This document shows positions 9,529 to 19,584 of a stretch of 40,680 bases of DNA, piece by piece. The notes beneath the pieces were generated by a model, which saw only the letters and a program-made list of their open reading frames with translations, was not told the DNA's origin and did no database searches. Each line of letters begins with the position of its first letter. Positions within the stretch are counted from its first letter, which is position 1. Source of the DNA: Eubacteriales Family XIII. Incertae Sedis bacterium (GTDB lineage: Bacteria > Bacillota > Clostridia > Peptostreptococcales > Anaerovoracaceae). The position numbers were made by a program, and so were the translations under genes. The DNA is taken from NCBI GenBank assembly GCA_031274195.1, contig JAISQM010000123.1:1-40680 (forward strand), read 5' to 3'.

Positions 9529-9863
9529 TCAAGTCAATGCCAACGAACCCAGATATGCTTTTAAATACTTGTCCGGCAATATCAGATTACAGTATCGGTC
9601 AATTGTATTCAAAGCGACGAGCAAAGAATCTTTATTTGAGATTGACGACAGATCCTCTCCTAAAACTGTGGTGATCATATATGATTTTCCCACTATAACT
9701 CCCGCTTTAATCGATTTATTTTCATTTAATTCGAATTTTACAATAATAGCATCGTAGAGCGCAAATACAAGTTCTTTATCTGTATAGCTTGTGCTACTTT
9801 TTTTTGTTTAAATAAATTGTTTGCCCAAACGCGCACTGTGTCAATATTGATTTTCTCTAACAT
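9529..9863 (-). pseudogene. Frameshifted tandem paralogue of the 9158-9499 gene
   Basis: Start MLEKINIDTVRVWANNLFKQKK..., later frame ...DKELVFALYDAIIVKFELNENKSIKAGVIVG...LNTIDRYCNLILPDKYLKAYLGSLALT*. Compare MEKLNITQIYNWAVDVYGG... and HTIDKYCRHRLPDKYLKAYDEAYLCK. One nt is missing in the A8 tract (9798-9805). Confidence 0.75.
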
Positions 9864-10048
9864 TTTTTCTCCATTCCTCCGCCATATAGCGGTATCAATT
9901 CGGCATAAAACAGCATCTTCGATTCTATCGAATAGTTGCAATCATTGTTTTTGAGTCATATTCGTATCCATGTGCTTCTAAGTATTTCAATTCCCATCCC
10001 AATGCTTCATTGCACCCTCTTTCTTATCATAGCATTTACTATCATTTA

Positions 10049-10342
10049 CTAAAGTTCTTTATATTCATTATTCAGTTCTGTTAAAACAATAAATAATCGC
10101 GACGGATTTTGCATATCCCATCCCCATACTTTAAATGCATACGCGAATGAACACAAATATCTGTCCTTCTGCAAAGGGATGCTATTTGTTTCTATTTTTA
10201 ATAAAATATTTTTTAATTCTGGCAAGACTATCGTTTCTAATTGACTTGTTGTAGCCTCGCCATCTATTCCACTTTTTCTCAACGATATCTCTTGTTCACA
10301 CAACTTGACACATTGAAGCAATTTAGCCTTAAACTGTTCCAT
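10049..10342 (-). CDS. Candidate cognate immunity protein (97 aa)
   Basis: Starts 5 bp after the RHS toxin stop codon on the same strand; small, acidic, AT-rich. Function inferred from position only. Confidence 0.55.
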   Translation of the reverse strand: MEQFKAKLLQCVKLCEQEISLRKSGIDGEATTSQLETIVLPELKNILLKIETNSIPLQKDRYLCSFAYAFKVWGWDMQNPSRLFIVLTELNNEYKEL

Positions 10343-10346
10343 AAGA

Positions 10347-13300
10347 TTACCCCACTTTTTTTATTACCGAAGGATCTGGCACATAATACTGAATAGCGCC
10401 ACCTTTTTGTCCGAAATTTGGAGCAACTGTTCCTTCTAAAATTTCAGTACCCTTGGGAATAATTACTTTCTCAACATTATCGTATGAATTCCCAATGGGT
10501 AATGCAAGATCAGCTACCGGATTTGATGTCATATTTGGAGTATACCAATAACTTTTTTCATTCGAATCCCCTCCATAATATCTATAAGCAATTTTATCAT
10601 CTTCTAAAACCGATACCATTACATCATCTTCAAATGCCTCACTAACATTTCTTCGGAAGCTTGGATGAACATTTTCATTGATAAATTGAGAACTACTTTT
10701 CGCTTCTTTTCGTACACTGTCCTCCACCGCATTCTTTACCTGTTTCCCTGTCCCGGGCGTGGCTGCGCCGCCGGTTGCTGTTTCCATCAGCAGGTTGGTG
10801 CCGAAGTCTGCGGCGAGGCTTCCGGCTGTCACTGCGCCGCCGCCGGAGAGTGTCTGCGCGACACCGACGCTTGTATCCACCGCGCTCTCGATCACGCTGC
10901 GACCGGCTGTGGAGCCGACGATGCCGGACATGGCACCTGTGGTGCCGCTCGCCGCTCCGCTGAACGCGCCGCCAACGCCTCCGCTCACCGCTCCGCCGAT
11001 CGTTCCCCAGAAGAAGCCGTCTACAGCGCCGTCGGCGAAGCTGCCGCCCGTGGCCTTGCTCGCGATGCCGCCGATCACCGCGCCGGAACCACCGCCGATC
11101 AGCGCTCCCGCGAGTGCGCCTGCCGCTACCGCTCCGACGACGCCGCCCGTGGCGACTGTCGCAACGGCAAGGACGGCTATCACGGCGACGGCAGCGACCA
11201 CCTTCAGCACCTGCTTGTGTTCTTCGATGAAGGTTCCGATCCGCTCTTTCGTGCTGCAGACAAACTTATTGACCTTTGCCGTGATCTCCTCCGCCTTTTG
11301 TTTGACGTAGGATTTTGTTGCGGTATACGTTTGTTTCACATAGGTCTTGGCTTGGTCATATTTCTCCGCCACAACCTTACCTACAGGGCTGTTTTTAACC
11401 GCCTTGACGCCGGCTGATACGGCGCTCTTGACGGGTTGCACGACATACTTATTCACCGCGCTTGCTACGGGCTTGATCACCTTGTCGTTTACCCAGTTTG
11501 CGGCTTTCTTGATTCCGTTCACTGCCGTCTCTAAGAATTTGGGCAGGTGTCCGCTCGGGTCGGTGTAGTTTACGGGGTTGTTCTTCGTGTAGGCGTATTT
11601 GTTGTGGGAGAGCGGGTCTCCGATGCTGCCTTCGTAGGTGTCCTCGGCGGTGAAGCGGCCCGATTCTGTGTCGAAGTAGCGGGCGCGCAGATATTGCAGG
11701 CCTGTGAGGGGGTTGTATTCCTCGCCGTTGTAGCCGTAGATGGTCTCCTCGGCGGGGATGCCTGCGCGGGCTTCGCCGAACGGGCCGTAGGTGTAGCTTG
11801 CGAGGATGCCCGCGGAGTTCGTTACGATGTCCGATACGGAGCCTCTGCCGTCGTAGAGGTAGTAGCTGCTATCCGCGGCGCCTTCGCTGTCGTTCGTGAG
11901 GCGGTCTATGCCGTAGGTGTAGGTCTCGGTCAGTTTGCCGGAGCCTCCGTATTCCTGCAGGACCTCGGCGTTCTCTCGGTTGACGTCGTTGACGTAGTAG
12001 GTCAGCTCGTAGATGTAGCCGTCCGCGGCGCCGGTAGGTTCTTCGGGGATGAGGATGCCGGAGGTGATCTCCAAGGTTTCGCTTTCAGGTAGGGACAGAG
12101 ATTCTACGGCACCTGTGTCGGATGCGTCGTATGTCGTGTCTGCGCTCTGCTTGTGCCAGAAGCCGAAGATCCGGCCTTCGATGCTCTCGTCGAGTTCGGT
12201 GTTTGCGATGGTGAGGATGCGCACCTGCGTGTGGGCGTTCGTCCAGAATCCGTAGGAGAACAGGTCCCTAAATACGTTGAAGAAGGACTTCCGCTTTGGC
12301 TCTTTTTCGGTGGCGATGCCTTCGCCGCTGTCCTCTGAGTCAGCAAGCGCGGAGGTCTCTGCTTTGGCGGAGCTGTCATAGATTATGCTCTTTCGGCTCA
12401 CCCGGAAGATGCGGTTGCCGTCTCCGTCATAGGCTGCGGCCATGAGCAGGCTTCCGCCTTCCCGCACGGCTTTCAGGCGGTTTTCGACGGTGTATTCGTA
12501 GGAGAAGGACTGCTCTGCGCCGTCCTTGGAGGTCACGTTGCCGTTTTCGTCGTAGCGGTAGGCGGTCTGCCCTGCGAGGGAGCTGTCCTCTTTTATGAGC
12601 CTGTTTGCTTCGTCGTATTCGTAGGTGATGACTTCGTTTGCGCCGCTGCCCGTGCGCGCCTGCTTGATCCTGTTTCCCGAATCGTCGTAGGCGTACGCAT
12701 AGCGCACGGAGCCGCTACCGGTCCGCTCCGCAAAGACGGTGAGCTCACCTGCGGCGTTGTATTCGAAATGCCGCACCGCATCCTCCTTCGCGTCTTTTGC
12801 GGTTTCCGTTACGATGTAGCCCTGTCCGTCGTATTCGTAGGCGAAGGACGAGATCACTTTGCCGCCGGCGTCGGTATTGGCGATGTCCGTGAGGTTGCCG
12901 TTCTCGTCGTAGCTATAGGCGGTGGCGGTGCCGCCGGGTCTCGATATGCCCGTAACGCGGCCGAGTGGATCAAACTCGTAGCTCGTCGTTCCGAGCTCGT
13001 CCGTGACGGAGGTCAGCCTGTCGTTTTTGTCGTAGCCGTAGAGTACGCTTCGGCCGTCGGGATAGGTGATCTTCGAGAGCAGATCCGCTTCGTTGTACGC
13101 GTAGCCGATCTCGCGTCCCTTCGCGTCGGTCACCTTGCTCACGCGCCCCAAAATATCGTATTCGTAGGCGGAGGCTCCGCTCCCGTCCGTCATGCTGACG
13201 CGGCGGCCCATCTCGTCATAGGCGTATAGGACATTCGCGCTCTCTTCGTCCGAATATGCCTTTGATACGAGCGCGTTCAGCTTGTCGTAGTCATAGGCGA

Positions 13301-16300
13301 CGGACTTACCTCCCGGATCGGTAGCTTTGCTGAGGCGGCCGGCCATGTCGTATTCGAAGGCTTTGATCTTGCCGGTTGGATCCGTGACGGAGGTCACATT
13401 GCCCTCGAGGTCGTAGGTATATGCGGTCTTCTTTCCGTCGGCGTCGGTCAGCTCTGTCAGATTGCCCATCTTGTCATAGCTGTATTCCGTAAGTCGCTGC
13501 ATCGGGTCTTTGACGGAGGTGAGGTTGCCTACCTTGTCGTAGGTGTACTTCGTCTCTGCGCCGAGCGGGTTTGTGAGCTTCGTGATGTTGCCGTCGGCGT
13601 CGTAAGAAAGCAGCACGGTGTAATTCAGCGGATCTGTCTGTTTGATCAGCCTGCCGGCGGGGTCATAGTCCATAAGGATGCTGTTTTCCATCGCGTCGGT
13701 CTGACTTATGAGGCGGCTGTCGCCGTCGAAGCTGTAGGAGGTCCGGTAGTCCATCGGGTCGGTGATGTCCGTGAGGTTGCCGATCTTGTCATAGCTGTAG
13801 AGCGTCGTCCGCTCTGCCGGTTCTGTCACGCCGGTCAGATTGCCGAGCGGGTCATACGTCCGGGTCGTCTCCTTGCCTTCCGCGTCCCGCGCCGCCGTCT
13901 GTCTGCCCATGAGGTCATAAGCGAAGTTTGTTTCGGCTCCGTCCGCTGTGAGCAAGGAGGTCAGATTTCCCGATACGTCATAAGAGAGCGCGGTTTCGAT
14001 GCCGAGCGGGTTTACCGCGTTCGTCAGGTTGTGCATGATGTCGTAGCTGTAGGAGATCGTCCGCCCGAGATTGTCCGTTTCCTCCGCGAGGTTACCGTTC
14101 TTGTCGTAGGCGAAGGTGCGCGTCAGGCCTTCGGGCGCTATGATCTCCGTGATCCTGCCGGCCGCATCGTAGGCGTAGGTATAGATGCCGCCGTTTGGCA
14201 GGGTGATCTTCTCCGTCAGTCCGTCCGCTCTGACGTTGTACTTCGTCACGCCGCCTTCGGGGTCCGTCTCCTTCGTCAGATAACCGTGCGCGTCGTATTC
14301 ATATTCCGTGACGCCGCCTTTCGGCGATATCTCGCGGATGGGACTTTCCAGTTCGTCGTAGATGTATTCCGTTATGTTGCCTACCGGATCTTTGATCTTC
14401 GTCAGATTCCCTGCCGGATCGTACCGGTATTCCGTCATGCCGCCTTCGGGGGAGGTACGGGCGATCTGCCGAGACAGGGCGTCATATTGGTAAGCTGTCA
14501 CGTCACCGAGGGCGTTTGTTTCCTCCGTGAGCCTGCCGAGCTTGTCGTAGGCGTAGGACGTTTTTGTCTCCTTCGCGTCCGTGATTCCCGTCAGGTTATA
14601 TACCTCATCATATTCGTATGCGGTCACATGGCCGAGCGGATCCTGCACGGAGGTTGGGTTGTTTGCGGCATCGTAGGTGTAGGTGTAGATGCCGCCGTTC
14701 GGCTGCTTTTCGGAGATCAGGTTGCCGACGGGGTCGTAGGCAGCTGAGGACGAGGCACCGTCCGCGCGGGTTTCGGATATGCCGCGCCCCAAAAGGTCGT
14801 AGGCGTATTTCGTCAGCGTGTTGCCCGTATCCTTCTTTTCGACGATCTGCGAGAAGGCGTCGTAGGTGTTCGTCTCCGTTCGGCCGAGTTCGTCCGTGAT
14901 CTTGATGAGTCTCCCAAAATTATCATAATCATACAGGAGCAAGCCGCCTGCGCTGTTTTTCTCGCTCAGCACTCTGCCCATGGCGTCATAGACGTATTCC
15001 GTGATGACGCCTGCGGGATCGGTCTCCTTGATGAGCCTGCCGAGGAGGTCGTACTCCATTTCGGCATCCGTGCCGTTTGGCAGCGTGATCTTCGTGTTAT
15101 TCCCGAGGGGGCTGTACTCCATGAGGGTCGCGTCGCCGTTTTCATCGGTGATGCGCTCCGGCAGGTTCAGTATATTGTAAGCGAAGGAGCGCACGCCTTT
15201 GAGCGGATCCGTGACGGTGAGCGGATTCTCCGCAGCGTCGTAGGTGTAGTTCGTGATGCCGCCTTCCGCGTCTATCGCTGAAATCACGAGATTTAATGCA
15301 TCGTAGGTATAGGCTGTGGTGTTCCCTTTGGCATCCGTGATCTCCGTGACATTGCCGTTCCCATCGTACGTCATTTCGGTGGCGTGGCCGAGGGCGTCGG
15401 TCACCTTCGTAAGCCGGCCCGCCGCATCATACGCGTATTCCGTTCGCCGGCCCGACTCGTCGGTCTCTGTGACGATGCGCCCCGCAGCGTCGTATTCGTA
15501 GGTGAATACGCCGCCCATGGGATCGGTTTTCCGGATGAGATTGCCCGCCGCGTCGTACTCGAGGGCGTAATGCCGCACATCGTTCTCCGTGAGGGCGACC
15601 GCTTTATCCTTCCCCGCGTAGGAGATTCGTGTCGTCTTCCCCGTCTCATCGATGATGAGGGAGGGTTTCCTCGCTTCGTTGTAGGTATAGCTTACGGAGG
15701 TTCCGTCCGGGTTCGTCACCTTCGTGAGTTGTCCTGCCGCGTCGTATTCATATATGGTTTCGGCTCCGAGGGCGTCTATCTCCTTGATGGGCAGATCCAG
15801 CGCCTCATCGTAGATGATCTGCGTGATTGCGCCTTCGGCGTCTTCCTGCTTTGTCAGCCTACCTTTTTTGTCATATGTGTATTTCGTGATGCCGCCACCT
15901 GCGGCCGTCTCCTTAATGAGCCTGTTCCTTGAGTCATATTCGAAATATGAGGTGCGCCCGAGCGCGTCCGTTTCTGTTCGTTTGTTGCCATTTTTGTCAT
16001 AGGCGAAAGAGAGCGCCCCTCCCTTAGGATCCGTCACCTTCACGACATTGTACGTCTTGTCTAAAACCGCGCTCGTCTTGTAGCCGCGCGGATCGGTCGT
16101 CGTGAGTGCGTTGCCCGCTTTGTCGAGCACATAGCTCGTCAAGTTTCCGTTCTCGCCCTGCCTGCCCGTCGCCTTGCCGTTTTTGTCGTAGATGATGCGG
16201 GAGATGCCGCCGAGCGGATCTTTTACGGAAACAAGCCGGTTCATCGCGTCATAGCCGTAACTCGTCGTCTCTCCGTTCGGGTTCGTGACGCTCGCGACTG

Positions 16301-19300
16301 CCGCGCCCGCGTAGGTGTAGACGGTTCGTCCCCCGCCGACGTCCGTGTATGCGGTCAGCCGGTGGTAGGCATCGTATTCGTAGGTTTCATATTTTCCGTC
16401 CGCTCTCGTCGTCTTTATGAGGTCGCCCGACCCGCTGTATTCTAAAAGCGTCACCTGTCCGTCAAAGTCCGTGATCCGGATCGGCAGGCATTTAGCGTCG
16501 TATTCATAGTGTTTTGTCCTGCCGTCCGCGACCCTCGTCTCCGTCAGTCGGTTGCCCTTTGCGTCGTACGTGTAGGTGATATCATCTTCGCGGAGGAGCG
16601 TATTGTTCGGGCCGTAGGCCTTCTCGATGACCTCCCCGTCCGGATATTCGATCTTCGTCGTCCGCAGGTTGCTGTCGTAGGTATATTTGGTCACATTGCC
16701 GTTCGCGTCGGTCGTGGTCGTGCCGTTTTCCGTGTAGCTGAATGTGATCTTTGCGTCTTTCGCGTCGTATTGCTCTGTGACCCTGCCGCTCCCGTCATAG
16801 ACGTTCTTCACCGTCCGGTTGCCGTTTTGATCATAGGATGCGGTCATGAGGCCGCTCGCGTCGTATTCGTAGCGCACGGTATTTCCCATCGCGTCCGTAA
16901 AGCCCGTCAGATTTCCGGCTTCGTCGTAGTTGTACTCCAGGATGCCGCCGTCCGGAAGCGTGATGGCCGAGACGCGTCCTGCGCTGTCCGCAGAAAATCC
17001 GTATTTCTTGCCCGTGGGGGACGTTATCTCCCTGATGTTATAGTTCTCGTCATAGGAGATCTGCGTCCCAAGTCCGGTGGCTGTATAGACATCCGTAAGC
17101 AGTCCCCACGCATTAAACTTCCGGTAGGCGCCGCCCGCTTCGTGTATCTCGTAGCGGTAGAGCGTGACGTTTTCCCCTTCGATGACCGTTTCGTACGCGA
17201 TCTTCTTTAGATCATAGAAATATCCTGCGGGGCCGTCATACCCGCCTTGCCCGTTTGGCGTGAAGAACAGCGTCTTGCCGTCTCCCGCGAAATACGCGAT
17301 GCGCCCGTCTTCCATCCCCGAAAGGCTTTCCGCGTATTTGAAGTTCCACCTTCTGCCGAAGATGCTCTGATAGTTCTCGCCCTTGCTGTTGTATGTCCGC
17401 TCGATGCTGAAATCTTCCTCGATATCAAGGATAGTCGCGTCCGTCTGCTCCATGATGAAGTTGCCCGTATTCAAGTTGACGGGTTCAAAGCCGTATTCGC
17501 AGTGTAGGCCGCGTCCGATCAGCGCGCGGTCTATGGCTCGCATCTGCGCTTCGCTCAGGGGCGGCGGGTTGTACGGAACCTCCGTCTTCGGGTCCCTGAT
17601 GAAGATCGTATTGTTATCGATGACGAGGGCGTCCTGCACGCGATTGTCCCGCATGATCGTATTTAAGGGAACGCCATAGTAGTTTGCGATATATGGGAAG
17701 GTGTCGCGCTGCTTGACCCGGTAGATCAGGAATTTCTCGCTCAACTTCTCTTCCGCGCTCGTGCTCGTCACATCCGTATCTTCATCGAAGTAGGTAGCCT
17801 TGGCTCCGAATCTGTACGCCTTGTCAAAGTCGAGACCGGAGAAGAGATCCGTCTGCCAATTCGCCAATTTATCCAAATATTTCGTACCGTTCGGATAGGT
17901 TTCATTGAATGCGGTGCTGTTCGGATATTCATATTTGTAGCTTGCCTTCGTCTGTCCGGCGATGTCGTCCGGCAAAAGCCTGTAATCCACAGTCGATCCG
18001 GGCTTGGCGATGCCGTCCGCGAAGATGCCGTCAAAGAGGAGTTTGCCCGCGATGTTCTTCTCCGAAATGGGACGCAGATTGAGTTCGATGTTGTCGATAT
18101 TCATGTCGGGATCGACGGGATCGGGGATCGACCATGTCACCTGCAGTGTGGGCGGGTGCTCGCCGTCCCGCTTGGAGAACACCTCGCACTGAGAAGTCTC
18201 GGGTTCCGCCTTGATGACGAAGCCGTGATTGGGCGTGATCTCCTGTACCCAGTTGTTTACGGTCTCCCTTACGTCCCACGAGATATATCCGGCATTCACA
18301 TTGGCGGACGCCAATGCGATGAATTCATGGTTATATCCTGTCTGGCTGTTCCACGTGATGGTATCGGGATTCCATGCGTTTTGAACCAAATACAGTCCGA
18401 AAAGCGTCGCTCCGTCGCTGTATGAGGTGTAGTGATGGATGCTGAACGTCGCGGAGTCGATTTTCGCGTCTTTCGGCACCTTGAGGAATCTATAGTCGAG
18501 TCCGATGTACGCGCGGGTCATCATATGCATAGACTCAAACAGCTCGAGATTTTTGGTCGCGATCCCGTCGTCGTAGCCCGCGTAAGGGTATCCGTTGTTG
18601 AAGTTCGTATTCGGCCCGTCTTGCTGAACGCCGACCATGGACATCTTCGTAAGAGCTACCGTCACCACGGTCGGGTCGATCCGGACGGGGTAGGCTCTGC
18701 TTAAATCGGATAACCACGCTTTGTCCGGAATTAAGGTGACGATGTGTTTGCCTTCCGTTTCCGCGAGGGTGATTTTGATGTCCGTGGACGCTTCGCCCGA
18801 GGCGTCTGTCATCTGCGGAGCCGAGAGAATGAAGAACGGGATTTCGGCGGATTTTTCGTAGAGTTCAACCGTATTGTCCGTTTCGTTTAAGACGGGCGTG
18901 AGGTTCTTCGCTTTAAGCTCGAAGTCGTACCGTTCCTTGTCTACCTGTCTGTTCAGGATGATATCTTCCTTCACGGTATCGCCGATGACCGTATACTGAT
19001 AGTCGATCCCGTCCTCTGCATTGTTGTACAGTACGGAATTTTCTTTCGCCACAGGGTGGCTGAAATCTCCGGACATGGGGATCATCTCGACAGAGTTTCC
19101 GTCCTTTTCGATCGTGACGCCCTTGCCGTCCTTGATCTCGAACGGGAACTGCGCCGTAAGGTCGTTTTCCCGGTTCTCAAAATATGGGGCGCCAAACAGC
19201 GGATCCTTTTCATCCAAGGTGTTGTCTATCGGGACGATTCGATTCTTTTCGTCTTTATATGCCTGCTTTGTGCCGCTCACTTCCGTGACGTAGGTTGTTT

Positions 19301-19580
19301 CTCCCGTCTTATATACCTTGGAATACTCTGTCAGGTCGACGAGTTCGCCCTCCGGTTCCGCTATTTCTTCCGCGTAGAGTTCCGGCTCCCGCAGCTCCGG
19401 CTCCGGCGGCGCAGGCGGATATTCGGGGTCTGTATTTTCTTCGGGGAGGTCAAAGACTGTCGCCCGCGGCGCATTCGCCATGTCCTCCGCCAACACTGCC
19501 GCAGGCGTCGTAAACATCGGGGCTATGAGCGCGGTGATCAGCAGAATGCCGAGGATTCTTCTTGTAATTCGTTTTTTCAT
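10347..19580 (-). CDS. Giant secreted RHS/YD-repeat polymorphic toxin (DNRLRE-type N-terminal region, LysM-like segment, YD repeats, RHS core, TNT/ART-like C-terminal tip)
   Basis: Signal peptide MKKRITRRILGILLITALIAPMFTTPAAVLA (start ATG 19580); DNRLRE-like region; 'KQRDTFPYIANYYGVPLNTIMRDN'; dozens of YDxxGxLtkxtdpxG repeats; RHS core 'YGPFGEARAG...YNGEEYNPLTGLQYLRARYFDTESGRFTAED'; glycine-rich pre-toxin segment; tip 'EGTVAPNFGQKGGAIQYYVPDPS'. Confidence 0.93.
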   Translation of the reverse strand: MKKRITRRILGILLITALIAPMFTTPAAVLAEDMANAPRATVFDLPEENTDPEYPPAPPEPELREPELYAEEIAEPEGELVDLTEYSKVYKTGETTYVTEVSGTKQAYKDEKNRIVPIDNTLDEKDPLFGAPYFENRENDLTAQFPFEIKDGKGVTIEKDGNSVEMIPMSGDFSHPVAKENSVLYNNAEDGIDYQYTVIGDTVKEDIILNRQVDKERYDFELKAKNLTPVLNETDNTVELYEKSAEIPFFILSAPQMTDASGEASTDIKITLAETEGKHIVTLIPDKAWLSDLSRAYPVRIDPTVVTVALTKMSMVGVQQDGPNTNFNNGYPYAGYDDGIATKNLELFESMHMMTRAYIGLDYRFLKVPKDAKIDSATFSIHHYTSYSDGATLFGLYLVQNAWNPDTITWNSQTGYNHEFIALASANVNAGYISWDVRETVNNWVQEITPNHGFVIKAEPETSQCEVFSKRDGEHPPTLQVTWSIPDPVDPDMNIDNIELNLRPISEKNIAGKLLFDGIFADGIAKPGSTVDYRLLPDDIAGQTKASYKYEYPNSTAFNETYPNGTKYLDKLANWQTDLFSGLDFDKAYRFGAKATYFDEDTDVTSTSAEEKLSEKFLIYRVKQRDTFPYIANYYGVPLNTIMRDNRVQDALVIDNNTIFIRDPKTEVPYNPPPLSEAQMRAIDRALIGRGLHCEYGFEPVNLNTGNFIMEQTDATILDIEEDFSIERTYNSKGENYQSIFGRRWNFKYAESLSGMEDGRIAYFAGDGKTLFFTPNGQGGYDGPAGYFYDLKKIAYETVIEGENVTLYRYEIHEAGGAYRKFNAWGLLTDVYTATGLGTQISYDENYNIREITSPTGKKYGFSADSAGRVSAITLPDGGILEYNYDEAGNLTGFTDAMGNTVRYEYDASGLMTASYDQNGNRTVKNVYDGSGRVTEQYDAKDAKITFSYTENGTTTTDANGNVTKYTYDSNLRTTKIEYPDGEVIEKAYGPNNTLLREDDITYTYDAKGNRLTETRVADGRTKHYEYDAKCLPIRITDFDGQVTLLEYSGSGDLIKTTRADGKYETYEYDAYHRLTAYTDVGGGRTVYTYAGAAVASVTNPNGETTSYGYDAMNRLVSVKDPLGGISRIIYDKNGKATGRQGENGNLTSYVLDKAGNALTTTDPRGYKTSAVLDKTYNVVKVTDPKGGALSFAYDKNGNKRTETDALGRTSYFEYDSRNRLIKETAAGGGITKYTYDKKGRLTKQEDAEGAITQIIYDEALDLPIKEIDALGAETIYEYDAAGQLTKVTNPDGTSVSYTYNEARKPSLIIDETGKTTRISYAGKDKAVALTENDVRHYALEYDAAGNLIRKTDPMGGVFTYEYDAAGRIVTETDESGRRTEYAYDAAGRLTKVTDALGHATEMTYDGNGNVTEITDAKGNTTAYTYDALNLVISAIDAEGGITNYTYDAAENPLTVTDPLKGVRSFAYNILNLPERITDENGDATLMEYSPLGNNTKITLPNGTDAEMEYDLLGRLIKETDPAGVITEYVYDAMGRVLSEKNSAGGLLLYDYDNFGRLIKITDELGRTETNTYDAFSQIVEKKDTGNTLTKYAYDLLGRGISETRADGASSSAAYDPVGNLISEKQPNGGIYTYTYDAANNPTSVQDPLGHVTAYEYDEVYNLTGITDAKETKTSYAYDKLGRLTEETNALGDVTAYQYDALSRQIARTSPEGGMTEYRYDPAGNLTKIKDPVGNITEYIYDELESPIREISPKGGVTEYEYDAHGYLTKETDPEGGVTKYNVRADGLTEKITLPNGGIYTYAYDAAGRITEIIAPEGLTRTFAYDKNGNLAEETDNLGRTISYSYDIMHNLTNAVNPLGIETALSYDVSGNLTSLLTADGAETNFAYDLMGRQTAARDAEGKETTRTYDPLGNLTGVTEPAERTTLYSYDKIGNLTDITDPMDYRTSYSFDGDSRLISQTDAMENSILMDYDPAGRLIKQTDPLNYTVLLSYDADGNITKLTNPLGAETKYTYDKVGNLTSVKDPMQRLTEYSYDKMGNLTELTDADGKKTAYTYDLEGNVTSVTDPTGKIKAFEYDMAGRLSKATDPGGKSVAYDYDKLNALVSKAYSDEESANVLYAYDEMGRRVSMTDGSGASAYEYDILGRVSKVTDAKGREIGYAYNEADLLSKITYPDGRSVLYGYDKNDRLTSVTDELGTTSYEFDPLGRVTGISRPGGTATAYSYDENGNLTDIANTDAGGKVISSFAYEYDGQGYIVTETAKDAKEDAVRHFEYNAAGELTVFAERTGSGSVRYAYAYDDSGNRIKQARTGSGANEVITYEYDEANRLIKEDSSLAGQTAYRYDENGNVTSKDGAEQSFSYEYTVENRLKAVREGGSLLMAAAYDGDGNRIFRVSRKSIIYDSSAKAETSALADSEDSGEGIATEKEPKRKSFFNVFRDLFSYGFWTNAHTQVRILTIANTELDESIEGRIFGFWHKQSADTTYDASDTGAVESLSLPESETLEITSGILIPEEPTGAADGYIYELTYYVNDVNRENAEVLQEYGGSGKLTETYTYGIDRLTNDSEGAADSSYYLYDGRGSVSDIVTNSAGILASYTYGPFGEARAGIPAEETIYGYNGEEYNPLTGLQYLRARYFDTESGRFTAEDTYEGSIGDPLSHNKYAYTKNNPVNYTDPSGHLPKFLETAVNGIKKAANWVNDKVIKPVASAVNKYVVQPVKSAVSAGVKAVKNSPVGKVVAEKYDQAKTYVKQTYTATKSYVKQKAEEITAKVNKFVCSTKERIGTFIEEHKQVLKVVAAVAVIAVLAVATVATGGVVGAVAAGALAGALIGGGSGAVIGGIASKATGGSFADGAVDGFFWGTIGGAVSGGVGGAFSGAASGTTGAMSGIVGSTAGRSVIESAVDTSVGVAQTLSGGGAVTAGSLAADFGTNLLMETATGGAATPGTGKQVKNAVEDSVRKEAKSSSQFINENVHPSFRRNVSEAFEDDVMVSVLEDDKIAYRYYGGDSNEKSYWYTPNMTSNPVADLALPIGNSYDNVEKVIIPKGTEILEGTVAPNFGQKGGAIQYYVPDPSVIKKVG
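12760..17060 (-). repeat. YD-repeat coding array (~60-63 bp degenerate periodicity)
   Basis: Recurrent 'cgtcgtaggcgta...' and 'gtgccgagcgggtc' motifs, translated as YDxxGxx repeats. Confidence 0.9.
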
Positions 19581-19584
19581 CGGA

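Noticed and set aside
9158-10342. Toxin-antitoxin operon of the classical type II kind
   Set aside because: Sizes, position directly after an RHS gene and paralogous arrangement fit immunity-type genes better; no RHH/AbrB/Phd-type antitoxin seen.
12760-17060. Regularly spaced repeats that could suggest a CRISPR array
   Set aside because: Repeats are degenerate, in frame, lack constant-length unique spacers and encode YD repeats.
11547-17210. Multiple plus-strand ORFs (e.g. 11547-12092, 14031-14747, 15384-15932, 16509-17210)
   Set aside because: Mirror translations of the YD-repeat gene; V/R/F-rich and repetitive.
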